A stretch of DNA of 48,606 bases from a virus, in the IMG/VR virus record IMGVR_UViG_3300037041_000905, positions 1 through 48,606 of that record. The stretch is one strand, 5' to 3'. The position numbers and the translations under genes are program-made. The notes under the pieces were generated by a model that worked only from the letters and a program-made list of their open reading frames with translations, was not told where the DNA came from and searched no databases. Below, in pieces: positions 32,901 to 41,360 of the stretch (position 1 is the stretch's first letter; each line of letters starts with the position of its first letter).

Positions 32901-35900
32901 AAGGCTGACATCGTTCGCCAGATCCTCGACCAGCTCGGCAGTGACCGATCGATCGAGCTGGACATGCACGACGACAAGACCAACACCAGCCTCGCCTTCA
33001 ACAGGGGCCGTCTTGGTCGGCTGAACGACATCCTGTTCCTGCATGGTCTGGCCAAGCCGAGTGAGGTCTCGAAGCCCAACGCCATCGATGAGACGCCCGA
33101 CAAGAACACGAAGGCACTCAAGCTGGCTGGGCGCTACGGCCACGAGGGGGACAACACCCCGATCGTTCTGGTCCCGTTCGGCGACAGGAAGCTGCTGGCG
33201 ATTCAGGTCCCCAAGGATCGGGCCGCCATGCTGACGATGCTCAAGACCACGAAGGCCGCCTTCGACGGCACCAGCATCGCCTTCTCAAGGGCCAAGGGCG
33301 ACTTCACCAAGCTCTACAAGATGCTCGTCGACGAAGCGACTGGCGAGCTGCGCACCGAGATCACCACCAAGAATGGCAAGGTCGTCCAGTTCGAGAGCAT
33401 GGGCGATCTCATCAAGGCTGGAGTGGTCAGCCACAAGGACCTCTACAACGCCTTCGCCACCGTCATCCGCGCCAACGTGCATGGCACTGGCATCAGGGAG
33501 GACTCGAACAAGTCCAAAACCCACGCCATGGACGAGGCTCTGGATGTCGGCTCCAACAAGCGGTACACCCAGCTGGGTAGCGACTCCTACCGCAAGATCA
33601 GCGACCTGACGTTCTCCATGGCTGTGAACGAGGCCGTCCGTGCTGGCCACACCAGCGAGGCAGAACTCGTCTCCCGTGGGTTCGTCAAGCAGGCTGACGG
33701 CACTTGGAAAATCCGCGTCCAGCTGGTCGCCGAGAACAAGAACAGGGAGCGAGGCGGCGTCAAGGAGATGGACGGCAACATCCCTGTGGCCCGTGGCGCA
33801 ATGGATGTCCTCGCCATCACTGGCGGCTTTGACCCCCAGACCACCCGCGATTTCCGCAAGAATATGCAGTGGGCTGGCTGGAAGGGCTTCATCTTCGGCT
33901 CTCAGGGTGACGGGTTTAACTTCCTGACCAAGTCCTTCATGACCTCGATGGACAACTCGCAGGAGATGCTGGCCCTCCATGCGAACGTGGCCATGTTCGT
34001 GCCCATGTCGTCGATCAAGCTGGGCAAGCCCGCGCGGGGAGCCATGTACTCCCACGCTGACGGCCCGATCGACTTCACCGAGGCTGGACACAGGCTTGCT
34101 CGAGGGCAGAAGGTCGAGCTGATCGCTGGAGAAGAGAACATCATCGAGATCAGCCCGAGTGATCTCAAGTTCCAGGCCATGCATGACCCCACAAAGCTGA
34201 CCGCTACGATCACGGCTCAGCTGACTCAGGGCATGTCCCATGAAGCCATCAAGGCGTTCCTTGATGACGAGGCCATGTTCCCTGCAGCCGACATCGAGGG
34301 CTTCACCTCGCAGGTCTTCGACCACTCGACGATGGGGCAGGCTGCGGCCCGCGCCTTCTACGAGAAGGAAGACAGCGTTGACAACAGCTACTCGCCGAAC
34401 GACTACGGCATGGGTGCGATGTCACTTCTGGACGTCACCCTCATGGGTAGCCGCGGCGGTACTGCGACCCCGATGTTCCAAGGGCAGATCCGTCAGCGCG
34501 TGATGAAGATGGCCAAGGAGCGGCTGTTCAAGGGCATGAGCATGCACGGTGGCTCCGCTGCCATGTCGCCCGATGCCTCCGGGTCGCTGAAGGCCACCGA
34601 GATCATCCTCGGACCGCAGGCTCGCAACGCCCTGCTCAACCTGAAGCACACCTACCTTGGCGTCGAGCGCACCAGACATCTCAACATGGTGCTGGTCAAC
34701 GGCAAGTGGGTTGTCGATGGCGACGGCGTCGAGTACACCACTGCCCATGCCGACCAGTACCAGCAGGGCACGTTCAGTCACCGTCTGCGCGCAGAGGTCA
34801 AGGACAAGGCTGGCAAGGTCATCGGGAAGATCGGCAAGGCGTGGAACTTCAACCAGCCTTCCGAGGGACTGCCTTCTGACTCCGTGGCCGAGGACCGCAA
34901 GACCACTTGGGTTGACACCAACCTCAACGAACGTGCGTCCATCGATGGCAACGGACACATCCGCGGCTTCCTCGCCCAGATCGTGTCCGAGATCTACGCT
35001 GGCGGAGTCAAGAAGGGCGCACACACAAGGCACCTTGCCCCCATCTACCAGTTGTTCGATCGCTCGAAGGGGCACATCGCTGACGATACCTTCTTCCCCG
35101 CTGCCAAGATCGTCAACGACATGTTCGTCGACGTCATCACGGCCAAGAGCCCCGACGAGGCCAAGAAGGCTGTTCAGAAGGCTGTCGACAGCCTCAGGAA
35201 GGGTGACGAGAACGGCCCGATTGTGATCCACCCCGAAGGCGATGCCATCGTCAGCATGATGCAGGCCGACATGGGTGACGCCATCGACCGCCTGTTCCTG
35301 AACGTCGAGGCCCGGGCCAACGGTCTGGATATCGACTTCGGTCTCGGCACCAACGCTGGCAAGGGGAACTCCGTTGGCGAGATGACCAACGGCGACATGT
35401 TCAACCTGCTCAACAGGGTTCTCGGACGCAGGGAAGCTGCCGACGACCACTGGGGAACTGGCTACGACCACACCAAGCGGTACGTCACCGACGCTGGCGA
35501 GGACCTCTACAAGGGCGCTGGCCTGACTCCTGTGAAGTACGCCATCGCTGGGGCGCTGCAGCGCAGCCCCTCGGCGAAGGTCAACGACACGGTGCTGTTC
35601 CACCAGCTGGGCTTCATGGAGGACGCCCAAGGCGGACTGGCCATCGTCAACCGCCCCGACGCCGTCGACGCGATGGAAGCTGACTACGACTACGACACCT
35701 TCAAGTTTATGTTCGCCTTGCCGAAGGAGACCATCGGCGACGTTGCCCGACTGCGCAACATCATCGGTCCTCTGGGTAGCCAGAAGGAGGACACGTCGAA
35801 GGAGCCGTACACCTACCTCGTGGATGGCCCGACGATGGGTGAGAGCAACCAGTACCTAGACTACATCAAGGGACAGCATGTTGCTGCCGCCCTCAAGGGA

Positions 35901-38201
35901 CAGATCATCAGCGGCAAGGCTGTCGCTGAGAAGATGATCGCCGATGGCCGCGGCTTCACTTACACGGTGGGCAAGAAGACGTACCGCATCAGCCCCAAGT
36001 GGGATCTCGACACGATGCAGGCTGAAGGCATGGCCCCCATGCTGGAGATCTACTCGATCGTGCAGAAGGTCCTCGACACTCCGGGCGCGATGCTGCCGAG
36101 CAACTACGAGCTGAAGGACGCCAAGGGCAAGGGCACTGGCAAGAAGGTCGACCTCAACAACTTCGATGTTGACAAGGAGATCTTCAATAGGCTCTACAAG
36201 AAGGAACTCATCCTCGTCAACGGAACCGTGCCGAAGGGCGTCAAGGATGTCCAGCCCGAGGACATCATGCTCAGCGACGATGTTGACATGCGCATCCTCA
36301 GGTCCGTGAGGACGCTGATCAGCAGGGCTGGATCGGTCATGCGTGACGAGCAGGACGGCGACACCGCCCTGTCCCGCAACGTGGACGACATGGTGACGAT
36401 CGCCCGGGAGTACAGCGAGATCTTCGGGGACCGCCTCGAAGGAAATCCCGTTGACGACTCGGCGTCGAAGCTCAGGAGCTACGTCCTGCGCACCAACCGT
36501 GACATGCCCGACAACATCAGGCAGATCATCGAGGGCAACAAGGAAGAGCCCGGGAGCGGGCTGCAGTTCCACACCACGAACAAGGAGACGCCGAACGGGT
36601 ACATCGAGCGCGTCAACGCTTGGGTTGCCCGCATCGGTGACGCCATGAACGGCGAGTACAAGGGCGATCCCAACACCACTGGCGACGGCAAGATGATCCG
36701 CGAGCTTGCCACCAAGGCGTCTGGTGACAGGGCGCTCATCAGCGCTCTCGAAACCATGGAGCGCATCCCTGCCATCCGCGCGGAGATCCACCGCATCGAG
36801 ACCGAGATGAAGAACCTCGGCGGCATTGGGGTGCATCTCTCTGGGCAGCTGGACGACCTCAAGACGCAGCTGGATGACGCCCTCATGGCCCGCACCCATC
36901 TGGGTACTGGCGTTGTGACCACCAACCTCAAGACGGCAGAAGGGCGCACGCTCAACCGCCGCCTTGTCGATGGCACGATCATGGGCTACTCCATCAAGCT
37001 GACCGCTCTGGGGATCGACGACACGCTTGACCCGCGGCTCAGTGCCATGGCGGACATGAGCGCCCGTGACATCATCAAGGCCCGCAACCAGATGTGGGGC
37101 ATCGCCTCTGGCGAGGTCGCTGCCTCCAACAAGCGCGTGAAGCCGACGATGATTCAGGACGCACTGAACGCCATCGTCGAGAACTACATGCACCAGTTCA
37201 CCAGCGGCCAGGAAAAGGTCGACATGTTCGACGAGCTGGCCATTCGGTTGCTGACGCCCAAGGCGCAGGCCCTGTACGTCACTGGTGGCCAGAAGTTCTT
37301 CTCCTACGACAAGATGAATCAGGACATCGTGCAGGCGCTGATGAAGTACGACACCGTCAGGACGCAGGCGTTGCTGCAGAAGATCAACCGCAACAGCCTC
37401 CTGATGTCGGACGTCTTCAGCGGCGACCCCGTTGTTGGCTCGCTGGCCATGCGCGACCAGATCGCAGCCATCAGCAGCTTCGACGGCCGTATGGGTGAGC
37501 GCAAGACGATGCTCAGGAACATCTTCAAGGACCTTGATGTGGACAACCCCATCGAGGAGATGATGAAGGAGAACCTCGTCACGCGGACGGACTTCGAGTT
37601 CGGGTACAATCCGCTGTTCGATGGCATCATGCCCTCGGGCACGAAGATCAAGGGTGTGGACCGCATGCTGCTCGGCTCCATCCGCAACCAAGGGGCCCTT
37701 GAGAACTACCGCGGCAGGATCGTGGACATCACCGCATCGGTGGACAGGGCATCGGTCCTCGACGTCCCGGGCATCCGAACCATGCTCGGCCAGAACTGGG
37801 ACTCAGCCATCCTCAAGGCCAGTGGCGCTCGGCTTGCCAAGGCGCAGCGGCCCTTCTACCAGAAGCTCTACGCGGACGCTGTTGAAGATGTCCAGACTCA
37901 GGTGTACAATGAGCGTGTCGGACGCCAGAACGCCACGGGCGGCACTGGCTACATCACGCCGCCCAACATGATCTTCCTGCAGGGTGCCGACCTGACCAAG
38001 GCCATCAATCAGGCGAACACCAACTTCGGGACGGTTATGAACAAGGTTATGACTGCGTCGAGGGACATGACCTCGGAGAGCGCATCCAAGGCCATCTTCC
38101 GTGACTCGAGACTGGACGTTCGCGGACTGTCCAACAACGGCATCGAATCGGCTCAGGCCGAACGCGAGCGCAACTGCATCCCAGCGTCTGGAGGAAACTA
38201 A
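26937..38201 (+). CDS. Giant virion protein (3,754 aa) with candidate two-barrel RNA polymerase signature
   Basis: One uninterrupted frame of 3,754 codons, about 23 percent of the window, starts at a TTG with AGGGGAGAAGA upstream. The N-terminus is followed by a Pro/Ala/Gln-rich linker (about residues 60-120); most of the rest is helical. Near residues 2875-2925 VLFHQLGF, GGLAIVNRP and MEADYDYDTFKFMFALP resemble, in order, the beta-prime catalytic region (LHRLGI, GKAI, NADFDGD, HLP); D2916, D2918 and D2920 would be the metal-binding triad. Upstream, GDGFNFLT (D2325), SSIKLGK (K2361, K2364) and LKFQ (Q2413) could belong to a first barrel. The rest fits an ejected internal protein. Polymerase identity is a hypothesis. 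Confidence 0.7.
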   Translation: MSDKKNESPTETIDAGLLAHLVNNKGFRSETSAVNVWNGYKKKYGPEAFAYIARDFGYSPQQTIAPQADAQAASTGQEAAGTPSAPASAPVTLPPSLQAATGQPVEGPPGAPGTQGTVPPFAAPQTDTQQFYAAKAQAEAVASAAIGNTTGTIIPGQSGAVSIVHPSTDVPFGNPLKRVAGLSGPRKTMIESGVPTSMGNPAPVKISPQFGLPPSTSTAAKTLTNDEWKKLPFKERWKHAGDNMADIQNSGVVSNADAVDEATPQIGRVSGTNVGLDAAHWRLFRKHAKNVWETHPTTAAGWADSGQTYAWHAFNTWSFGAPEGLRGLYMALGGDPFWTQSDNLFYTDSTAFGEAMGALGDVTGMLMSPGKQAAKLGGGVLKGAGRVVGKDIAGGVEAVLYSKGIGKVTRGVNAVNNWNPVGQMMQSGEAAVGKFLVSKAVAPFGAHLMTTEAGKSLVAGVAEIIGKNRMRSLLGSRSAEQAVEQAASKAAKNTLASEWRAVRHDPLRNKIENELVSDAELTALTTFSANARKELGKVLGNADDATMQKLLDSMTDEFAIYLKTNPTATGLLKHPFGSGRLASKLQANKFVDITSRVFVDGALEAVGFGVQHLTASIGPYFEIVAQEAYEKGDKLTFMDYAKKTGDLWADKNGVKFGKDWNPNNQGNVYDSMTMGFVFGTKGLGAGHIGKLPWVSERVPWLNTADRNFSDLKRGLNSVRGVGKMEFRDYIMQLGSDGHAEVLNRMVGVFRRAGITVNPNAVMADELARLFKVAEDTPTGRKAIEKAIKLMRGDVKNMTDKQLAMFAAISRANAERFPIIMRDGRMYDNRIAKLNEQDIGKLYDDVWADDLANEGRLLARKNIEDTIAHENSIIEQMYKSESRVMFLSDLAKSSVVAGAIFLETGGGEMLRAMNDENSGPVEVANVMSHAMFSFMAGSHQRYRSSTPDMLKSTLDATKIGKDQPGWLQNRMRLSALQAQMHYGGQEVHPFIAYVPPPMDYKSIHLIAATGSVNDFVVDIAKRVADSVKNGKGYHAVNKLGDISDPANISPAGRTPLTHDELDQGLAVLKALTASGVPLPEAFNMAGYKPTDGQDYIDAINHSENRAEYLGHITHALRNMAIEGKYLSDGGTFKAEHFYRMTRLSAQKKIGEIASAVDYTATQLARLQSGVVAGRDNVLSPVTFENNPELTAQIQDFVDMAATLQSRYEIFKEVKPGSGTVSVKSLGDSVAAAHQMGRKALELHQKPISTDGGELLSAAEMAALNIIDEFHRSLSAIGVDPKLKLGTPGGELKNSLYEAVEMTGRFIAGELFHFRTPGGVVISGTNGKRLTVEGLIAAAEAAGLFSNERMEGVKGKRILRPISRDLLKELAKEDPQKAVRLLWLHDTLKSMTDLVYTPTDEAAASLTGMVINVEGNMGAGALLETSDLSKLFRAQKGGANRPGDAYNPIYHRRGFWGALEDAGIVINSREHAFNTLADLEGLKNMTLSESQRMTAAAIKIHKLYIKDAGGNRVIAPDVLLGKLLGIEDINGPEGVSIAAQALRNANGDLMSAAPSPDLDTPVFGPAEKSWEFRMQLLMREKLAARLGGSIKNLDGTEMTFEQQKALLFKTTFGVDLDAYIKMVDGLNDAGVYDGWTTDTGKVDGVPRVIDTKLYSDMGHMPLLQEALAPLVGISGQRRAEMVDNMTKVLRGYSVDQGRTSHQTVEQLVRYISSLGNAGDRTSMMRLRYLTEGVAKIVVEKDGQSIFTIDTKDMSQEAMSKMLDRYEALELGRGTSVDIITDYQRMLTKQSEDIVGVSFLAKPEKSKGATITHLFKEMRLGSTFNDAHTERFREVAAQLVEEFKANPPESSGDTEPFVDELMRRFKATFRQIGQESMGNSVVQGPVTKEESERGMTHPASIGVAPHAVEVELGKLSRADMIGIFDQVADAEVVLHLTASDAAAFDMAGVTLPEKGAPAAGDSPGETNAGMMKAPAPVGASRGQFSVTRKLRKADIVRQILDQLGSDRSIELDMHDDKTNTSLAFNRGRLGRLNDILFLHGLAKPSEVSKPNAIDETPDKNTKALKLAGRYGHEGDNTPIVLVPFGDRKLLAIQVPKDRAAMLTMLKTTKAAFDGTSIAFSRAKGDFTKLYKMLVDEATGELRTEITTKNGKVVQFESMGDLIKAGVVSHKDLYNAFATVIRANVHGTGIREDSNKSKTHAMDEALDVGSNKRYTQLGSDSYRKISDLTFSMAVNEAVRAGHTSEAELVSRGFVKQADGTWKIRVQLVAENKNRERGGVKEMDGNIPVARGAMDVLAITGGFDPQTTRDFRKNMQWAGWKGFIFGSQGDGFNFLTKSFMTSMDNSQEMLALHANVAMFVPMSSIKLGKPARGAMYSHADGPIDFTEAGHRLARGQKVELIAGEENIIEISPSDLKFQAMHDPTKLTATITAQLTQGMSHEAIKAFLDDEAMFPAADIEGFTSQVFDHSTMGQAAARAFYEKEDSVDNSYSPNDYGMGAMSLLDVTLMGSRGGTATPMFQGQIRQRVMKMAKERLFKGMSMHGGSAAMSPDASGSLKATEIILGPQARNALLNLKHTYLGVERTRHLNMVLVNGKWVVDGDGVEYTTAHADQYQQGTFSHRLRAEVKDKAGKVIGKIGKAWNFNQPSEGLPSDSVAEDRKTTWVDTNLNERASIDGNGHIRGFLAQIVSEIYAGGVKKGAHTRHLAPIYQLFDRSKGHIADDTFFPAAKIVNDMFVDVITAKSPDEAKKAVQKAVDSLRKGDENGPIVIHPEGDAIVSMMQADMGDAIDRLFLNVEARANGLDIDFGLGTNAGKGNSVGEMTNGDMFNLLNRVLGRREAADDHWGTGYDHTKRYVTDAGEDLYKGAGLTPVKYAIAGALQRSPSAKVNDTVLFHQLGFMEDAQGGLAIVNRPDAVDAMEADYDYDTFKFMFALPKETIGDVARLRNIIGPLGSQKEDTSKEPYTYLVDGPTMGESNQYLDYIKGQHVAAALKGQIISGKAVAEKMIADGRGFTYTVGKKTYRISPKWDLDTMQAEGMAPMLEIYSIVQKVLDTPGAMLPSNYELKDAKGKGTGKKVDLNNFDVDKEIFNRLYKKELILVNGTVPKGVKDVQPEDIMLSDDVDMRILRSVRTLISRAGSVMRDEQDGDTALSRNVDDMVTIAREYSEIFGDRLEGNPVDDSASKLRSYVLRTNRDMPDNIRQIIEGNKEEPGSGLQFHTTNKETPNGYIERVNAWVARIGDAMNGEYKGDPNTTGDGKMIRELATKASGDRALISALETMERIPAIRAEIHRIETEMKNLGGIGVHLSGQLDDLKTQLDDALMARTHLGTGVVTTNLKTAEGRTLNRRLVDGTIMGYSIKLTALGIDDTLDPRLSAMADMSARDIIKARNQMWGIASGEVAASNKRVKPTMIQDALNAIVENYMHQFTSGQEKVDMFDELAIRLLTPKAQALYVTGGQKFFSYDKMNQDIVQALMKYDTVRTQALLQKINRNSLLMSDVFSGDPVVGSLAMRDQIAAISSFDGRMGERKTMLRNIFKDLDVDNPIEEMMKENLVTRTDFEFGYNPLFDGIMPSGTKIKGVDRMLLGSIRNQGALENYRGRIVDITASVDRASVLDVPGIRTMLGQNWDSAILKASGARLAKAQRPFYQKLYADAVEDVQTQVYNERVGRQNATGGTGYITPPNMIFLQGADLTKAINQANTNFGTVMNKVMTASRDMTSESASKAIFRDSRLDVRGLSNNGIESAQAERERNCIPASGGN

Positions 38202-41200
38202 TGCCGATCTGTGGAACCAGCAGACTGCCGAAGATCGGCGCACTGGACAGAGACCTCGCGCTGAAGAAGGCTCGGATGGATCGCCTCTTCGACTCCATCG
38301 AGGAAGAGGGCGCGAAGGGCGAGATGAAGCGGCTGGCCCTCGGGCTGATGAGCGGGGAATCCACGGACAACCCTGCCGCCCTGAGCAAGGCCGTCGAGTA
38401 CTTCATCTACGGAGCCATCGGCCGCAAGCCGCCCGAGAACAGGTTCATCCTAGATGACGTCGAGATCGCCCGACTCGAAGCCATCCTGCACACTGCCAGC
38501 AGCGATGCCAGTAGGGCCATGAAGATGGGCAACAAGCTCGTCAAGGAGTACGGGTCGGTCGAGGCCATCCCCCGCGAGAAGCTCAAGACCTTGAGCAAGT
38601 TCTGGACAGCTCGTGGTCCCTTCACGATGGAGCTGGCCCACACGAGACTGCTCCCGGGCGGCAGCAACCTCTTCGGCGATCTGGTTATGATGGAATCGGA
38701 ACACAAGGCCCGCGTCAAAAGCTCGGAGACCTCCATCAGCCACATCGTTGACGGGATCAAGGACATCACCTCGGAGCATTTCGGGCGGAACGTGAAGCGC
38801 ATGGCGGTCATCGACCAGGAGCTTCGGCTGCTGGGTGATCAGTACCGCATGACGCAAGAGGCCGTCGACGCTGGTGATCCGATCGACCCGGGCAAGCTGT
38901 CGAAGATCCAGAACAAGATCGACATCGCAAGGCAGAAGCGTGCCCGCATGCTGTCGGACGACGACAACACCAACTCCGTCGCTCTGGTCAACCGAGCCAT
39001 CATCGACATCATCGAGGCCAAGACCCCCGAGGAGCGCAACAAAAAGGCCGAGGAGTACAACCGCCTCCATGGTCTGGACGAGAACAAGCTCAAGGGCATG
39101 ATCCTGCCTGTCGAAACCATGCTGCACGACTACGTCGCTGTCGGCGAACAGTCCGTGCGCTACCTGCGTCGGTTGATAGAGACGGAGATGAACCGTGTTG
39201 GCGGATCTCCCGCCGAACTGGAGCAGGCGCTGGCCCTCATCAAGCCCATGGGCGTGATCGAGAAGGGCTACTTCCCCGTGCAGTCACTGCTTGATGCGCG
39301 GCCGATCGAGAAGGTCTCGCTGCTCAAGAACATGATCGACTCCATCCAATTCCACGGCGCGACCAAGCCGCAGGATGTCCTGTCCATCATCAGTTCGATG
39401 AGCGGACACATGGAGACCCGCACTGGTTCCGTGGACAAGGAGAACCGAGACCTCAACGTGGCCTCCGTGCTACAGCACTACACCAGCACCATGCTCCACA
39501 CCAACTACGTCATCAAGTCGCAGCACGCCTTCGGCGGCTACGTCAGTAGCCTGTACAAGATCGGCATGGAGTCTGGAGAGGTGGACGCCCAAGCATACGC
39601 CATCGCCGCGGATCGCATGCTGGACTTCACCCGTCGTCGGATGGTCGGCACGCAGAGCCATGGCGTGATGCACGAACTCAGCACGCACATGCTGTCCTAC
39701 ACCGTCCTGACGAAGCTGGGCATCTTCCGTCCCGCTGGCATGGTGAGAAACCTTGCCGAAGGCGGGACGATGATCCTGACCAAGGTCGGGATGGCCAACA
39801 TGCGCAGGGCGAGCAAGCTGTGGAAGGAGGCCCAGACCACGCCTGTCTCCATGGGAGAAGAGGGCAACTCTGGGATCTCCTACCGATCCATCGTCGGCGA
39901 CATCATGGCCGAACACAAGCTGGACCTCGGCCACGACAGCCATGTCGGCGAAGGCCCGCTGGGCACGCTGCTGACTCCCAAGATCAAGGCACTCATCGGA
40001 GACCCCGAACTGGCCGAGACCTACCTGACCGTCGAGCGCATCCGCTCCGAGACCCATGTCCATGTCCTCAAGGCCATCGACAGGTACATCCAAGAGCAGG
40101 CTGGCAAGGTCAAGCTGAGCCGCGACCAGATGATGTCGGCATGGTCCTCGGTGGAAACCCTGCTTCGACAGAAGGCGTTCCGCACTGGGGCCATCCTCGC
40201 CATGGACAGGACGGCCAAGATCTACGGCGACATGTTCAACAACCCAGCCTATCCCATCCCGAAGCGGCTGATCGACAAGTTCGATCTGGATGGCAGTGTT
40301 CTGGACGGCAAGGCTGAGAACTCAAGCAAGCGCTCGGAGCAGTTGCTCAAGCTGATGCGCGCGGAAGGAACCCGTGGTGGACTGAGCCTGCTCTACCGTT
40401 CGCAGGGCCAGTACAGCGTCCTTGCCCGTCACCCGATCGAGGACTTCTCTCCGTTCGGCCTGCACATGGGCAAGATGATGCACCTGTTCCGCCAGTACCC
40501 TGACAGCTGGAACACCCAGTTCGCTCTCGGTGCCCGGGACATGTACCATGCGGCCCACGCCTCGGGAGCCGTCGAGGGCTGGATGAAGACCACCCGCACG
40601 GAGAAGAGCGAGGGCTACCAGTGGTGGATGGGAGGCCAGCCGATCATGGCGGCAATGATTGCCATGATGGCCCAGCTGGGAGTCGGGGCGTACCTGCAGA
40701 ACAACAAGTTCGGTGGGATCTTCGGCCAGGGTGTGCGCATCGCTGGCATGTACCGCGGTGACATACCCGCCGTGGCCTCCTTCTTTGACGGCATCACCAG
40801 CAGGGACGAGAAGACCAAGAAGTGGACGAACGGTGGCAGGTCGCTGCAGTCCATCTTCACTGGCCCCATGGCCGCTCCCGTGGAGTGGGTCGTGAACATG
40901 GCAGCGATCTCGGCTGGGTTCGAGCGGGGGGACCTGCCACTCGGGACTAACACCGCGGCTCAGGTGCTGGGCTGGAACCCCGACAAGGAAGTCCAGCGGT
41001 TGCCCGAGAACTACAACCCGACCGATTTCGGTGACATTGCCAAGGCCACTGGCCAGCACTGGCTCAATGGCGTCTCGGTGGGGTCGGACATCAACGCCCT
41101 CAGGGATGAGTACAACAAGGCTGCGAGCAGAAAGGGCATGGCCGTCCTCAAGGCGTTCCTGCTCAGGTCGGTCGGGGCGCAGCCCACTTACAGCCCGCAG

Positions 41201-41224
41201 GCGGCGAGCGAGAACAAGCCGTAG
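38201..41224 (+). CDS. Large internal/ejection protein (1,007 aa)
   Basis: The ATG overlaps the giant gene stop (TAATG) and has a GGAGG site. The product begins MPICGTSRLPK and is helical and charged through most of its length. Near residues 812-832 (QPIMAAMIAMMAQLGVGAYL) it has one strongly hydrophobic segment that could insert in a membrane during DNA entry. It is the last late gene, before the convergent terminators. No enzymatic motif recognised. Confidence 0.65.
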   Translation: MPICGTSRLPKIGALDRDLALKKARMDRLFDSIEEEGAKGEMKRLALGLMSGESTDNPAALSKAVEYFIYGAIGRKPPENRFILDDVEIARLEAILHTASSDASRAMKMGNKLVKEYGSVEAIPREKLKTLSKFWTARGPFTMELAHTRLLPGGSNLFGDLVMMESEHKARVKSSETSISHIVDGIKDITSEHFGRNVKRMAVIDQELRLLGDQYRMTQEAVDAGDPIDPGKLSKIQNKIDIARQKRARMLSDDDNTNSVALVNRAIIDIIEAKTPEERNKKAEEYNRLHGLDENKLKGMILPVETMLHDYVAVGEQSVRYLRRLIETEMNRVGGSPAELEQALALIKPMGVIEKGYFPVQSLLDARPIEKVSLLKNMIDSIQFHGATKPQDVLSIISSMSGHMETRTGSVDKENRDLNVASVLQHYTSTMLHTNYVIKSQHAFGGYVSSLYKIGMESGEVDAQAYAIAADRMLDFTRRRMVGTQSHGVMHELSTHMLSYTVLTKLGIFRPAGMVRNLAEGGTMILTKVGMANMRRASKLWKEAQTTPVSMGEEGNSGISYRSIVGDIMAEHKLDLGHDSHVGEGPLGTLLTPKIKALIGDPELAETYLTVERIRSETHVHVLKAIDRYIQEQAGKVKLSRDQMMSAWSSVETLLRQKAFRTGAILAMDRTAKIYGDMFNNPAYPIPKRLIDKFDLDGSVLDGKAENSSKRSEQLLKLMRAEGTRGGLSLLYRSQGQYSVLARHPIEDFSPFGLHMGKMMHLFRQYPDSWNTQFALGARDMYHAAHASGAVEGWMKTTRTEKSEGYQWWMGGQPIMAAMIAMMAQLGVGAYLQNNKFGGIFGQGVRIAGMYRGDIPAVASFFDGITSRDEKTKKWTNGGRSLQSIFTGPMAAPVEWVVNMAAISAGFERGDLPLGTNTAAQVLGWNPDKEVQRLPENYNPTDFGDIAKATGQHWLNGVSVGSDINALRDEYNKAASRKGMAVLKAFLLRSVGAQPTYSPQAASENKP

Positions 41225-41229
41225 GTGGC

Positions 41230-41259
41230 AAGAAAATAACCACCCAGAGCAACGCTCTG
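41230..41259 (-). terminator. Candidate terminator of the leftward operon
   Basis: CAGAGC (41245-41250) pairs with GCTCTG (41254-41259) around a three-base loop. On the minus strand a T-rich run (TTATTTTCTT) follows about five bases later. It lies beyond the last leftward stop at 41361. Confidence 0.42.
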
Positions 41260-41322
41260 AGAGGCTTTCTGCGGGGCGCTACGGCCAGACGTCCAAGGAC
41301 ACGGACAAAGGTCCGATCGTAG

Positions 41323-41357
41323 CAGGGAGGGCAGCCCAGCGGCCACCCTCCCTGTTT
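41323..41357 (+). terminator. Candidate terminator of the late operon
   Basis: CAGGGAGGG (41323-41331) pairs perfectly with CCCTCCCTG (41346-41354), followed by TTT. It lies about 100 bases beyond the last rightward stop. The T-run is short, so efficiency is uncertain. Confidence 0.5.
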
Positions 41358-41360
41358 CCG

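Noticed and set aside
32956-32990. HDD in the giant protein (near residue 2011) as a T7/N4-type polymerase motif C
   Set aside because: The other T7-type motifs (DxxGR and the R...K...YG helix) are not found in order, so N4-type single-subunit polymerase is not supported. The two-barrel idea is preferred.
25698-33143. A 2,481-codon open frame on the minus strand opposite the giant late gene
   Set aside because: It has no ribosome site and no protein-like composition (runs of Arg, Gly, Val, Leu and Asp typical of the complement of GC-rich codons). It is an antisense shadow of the real gene.
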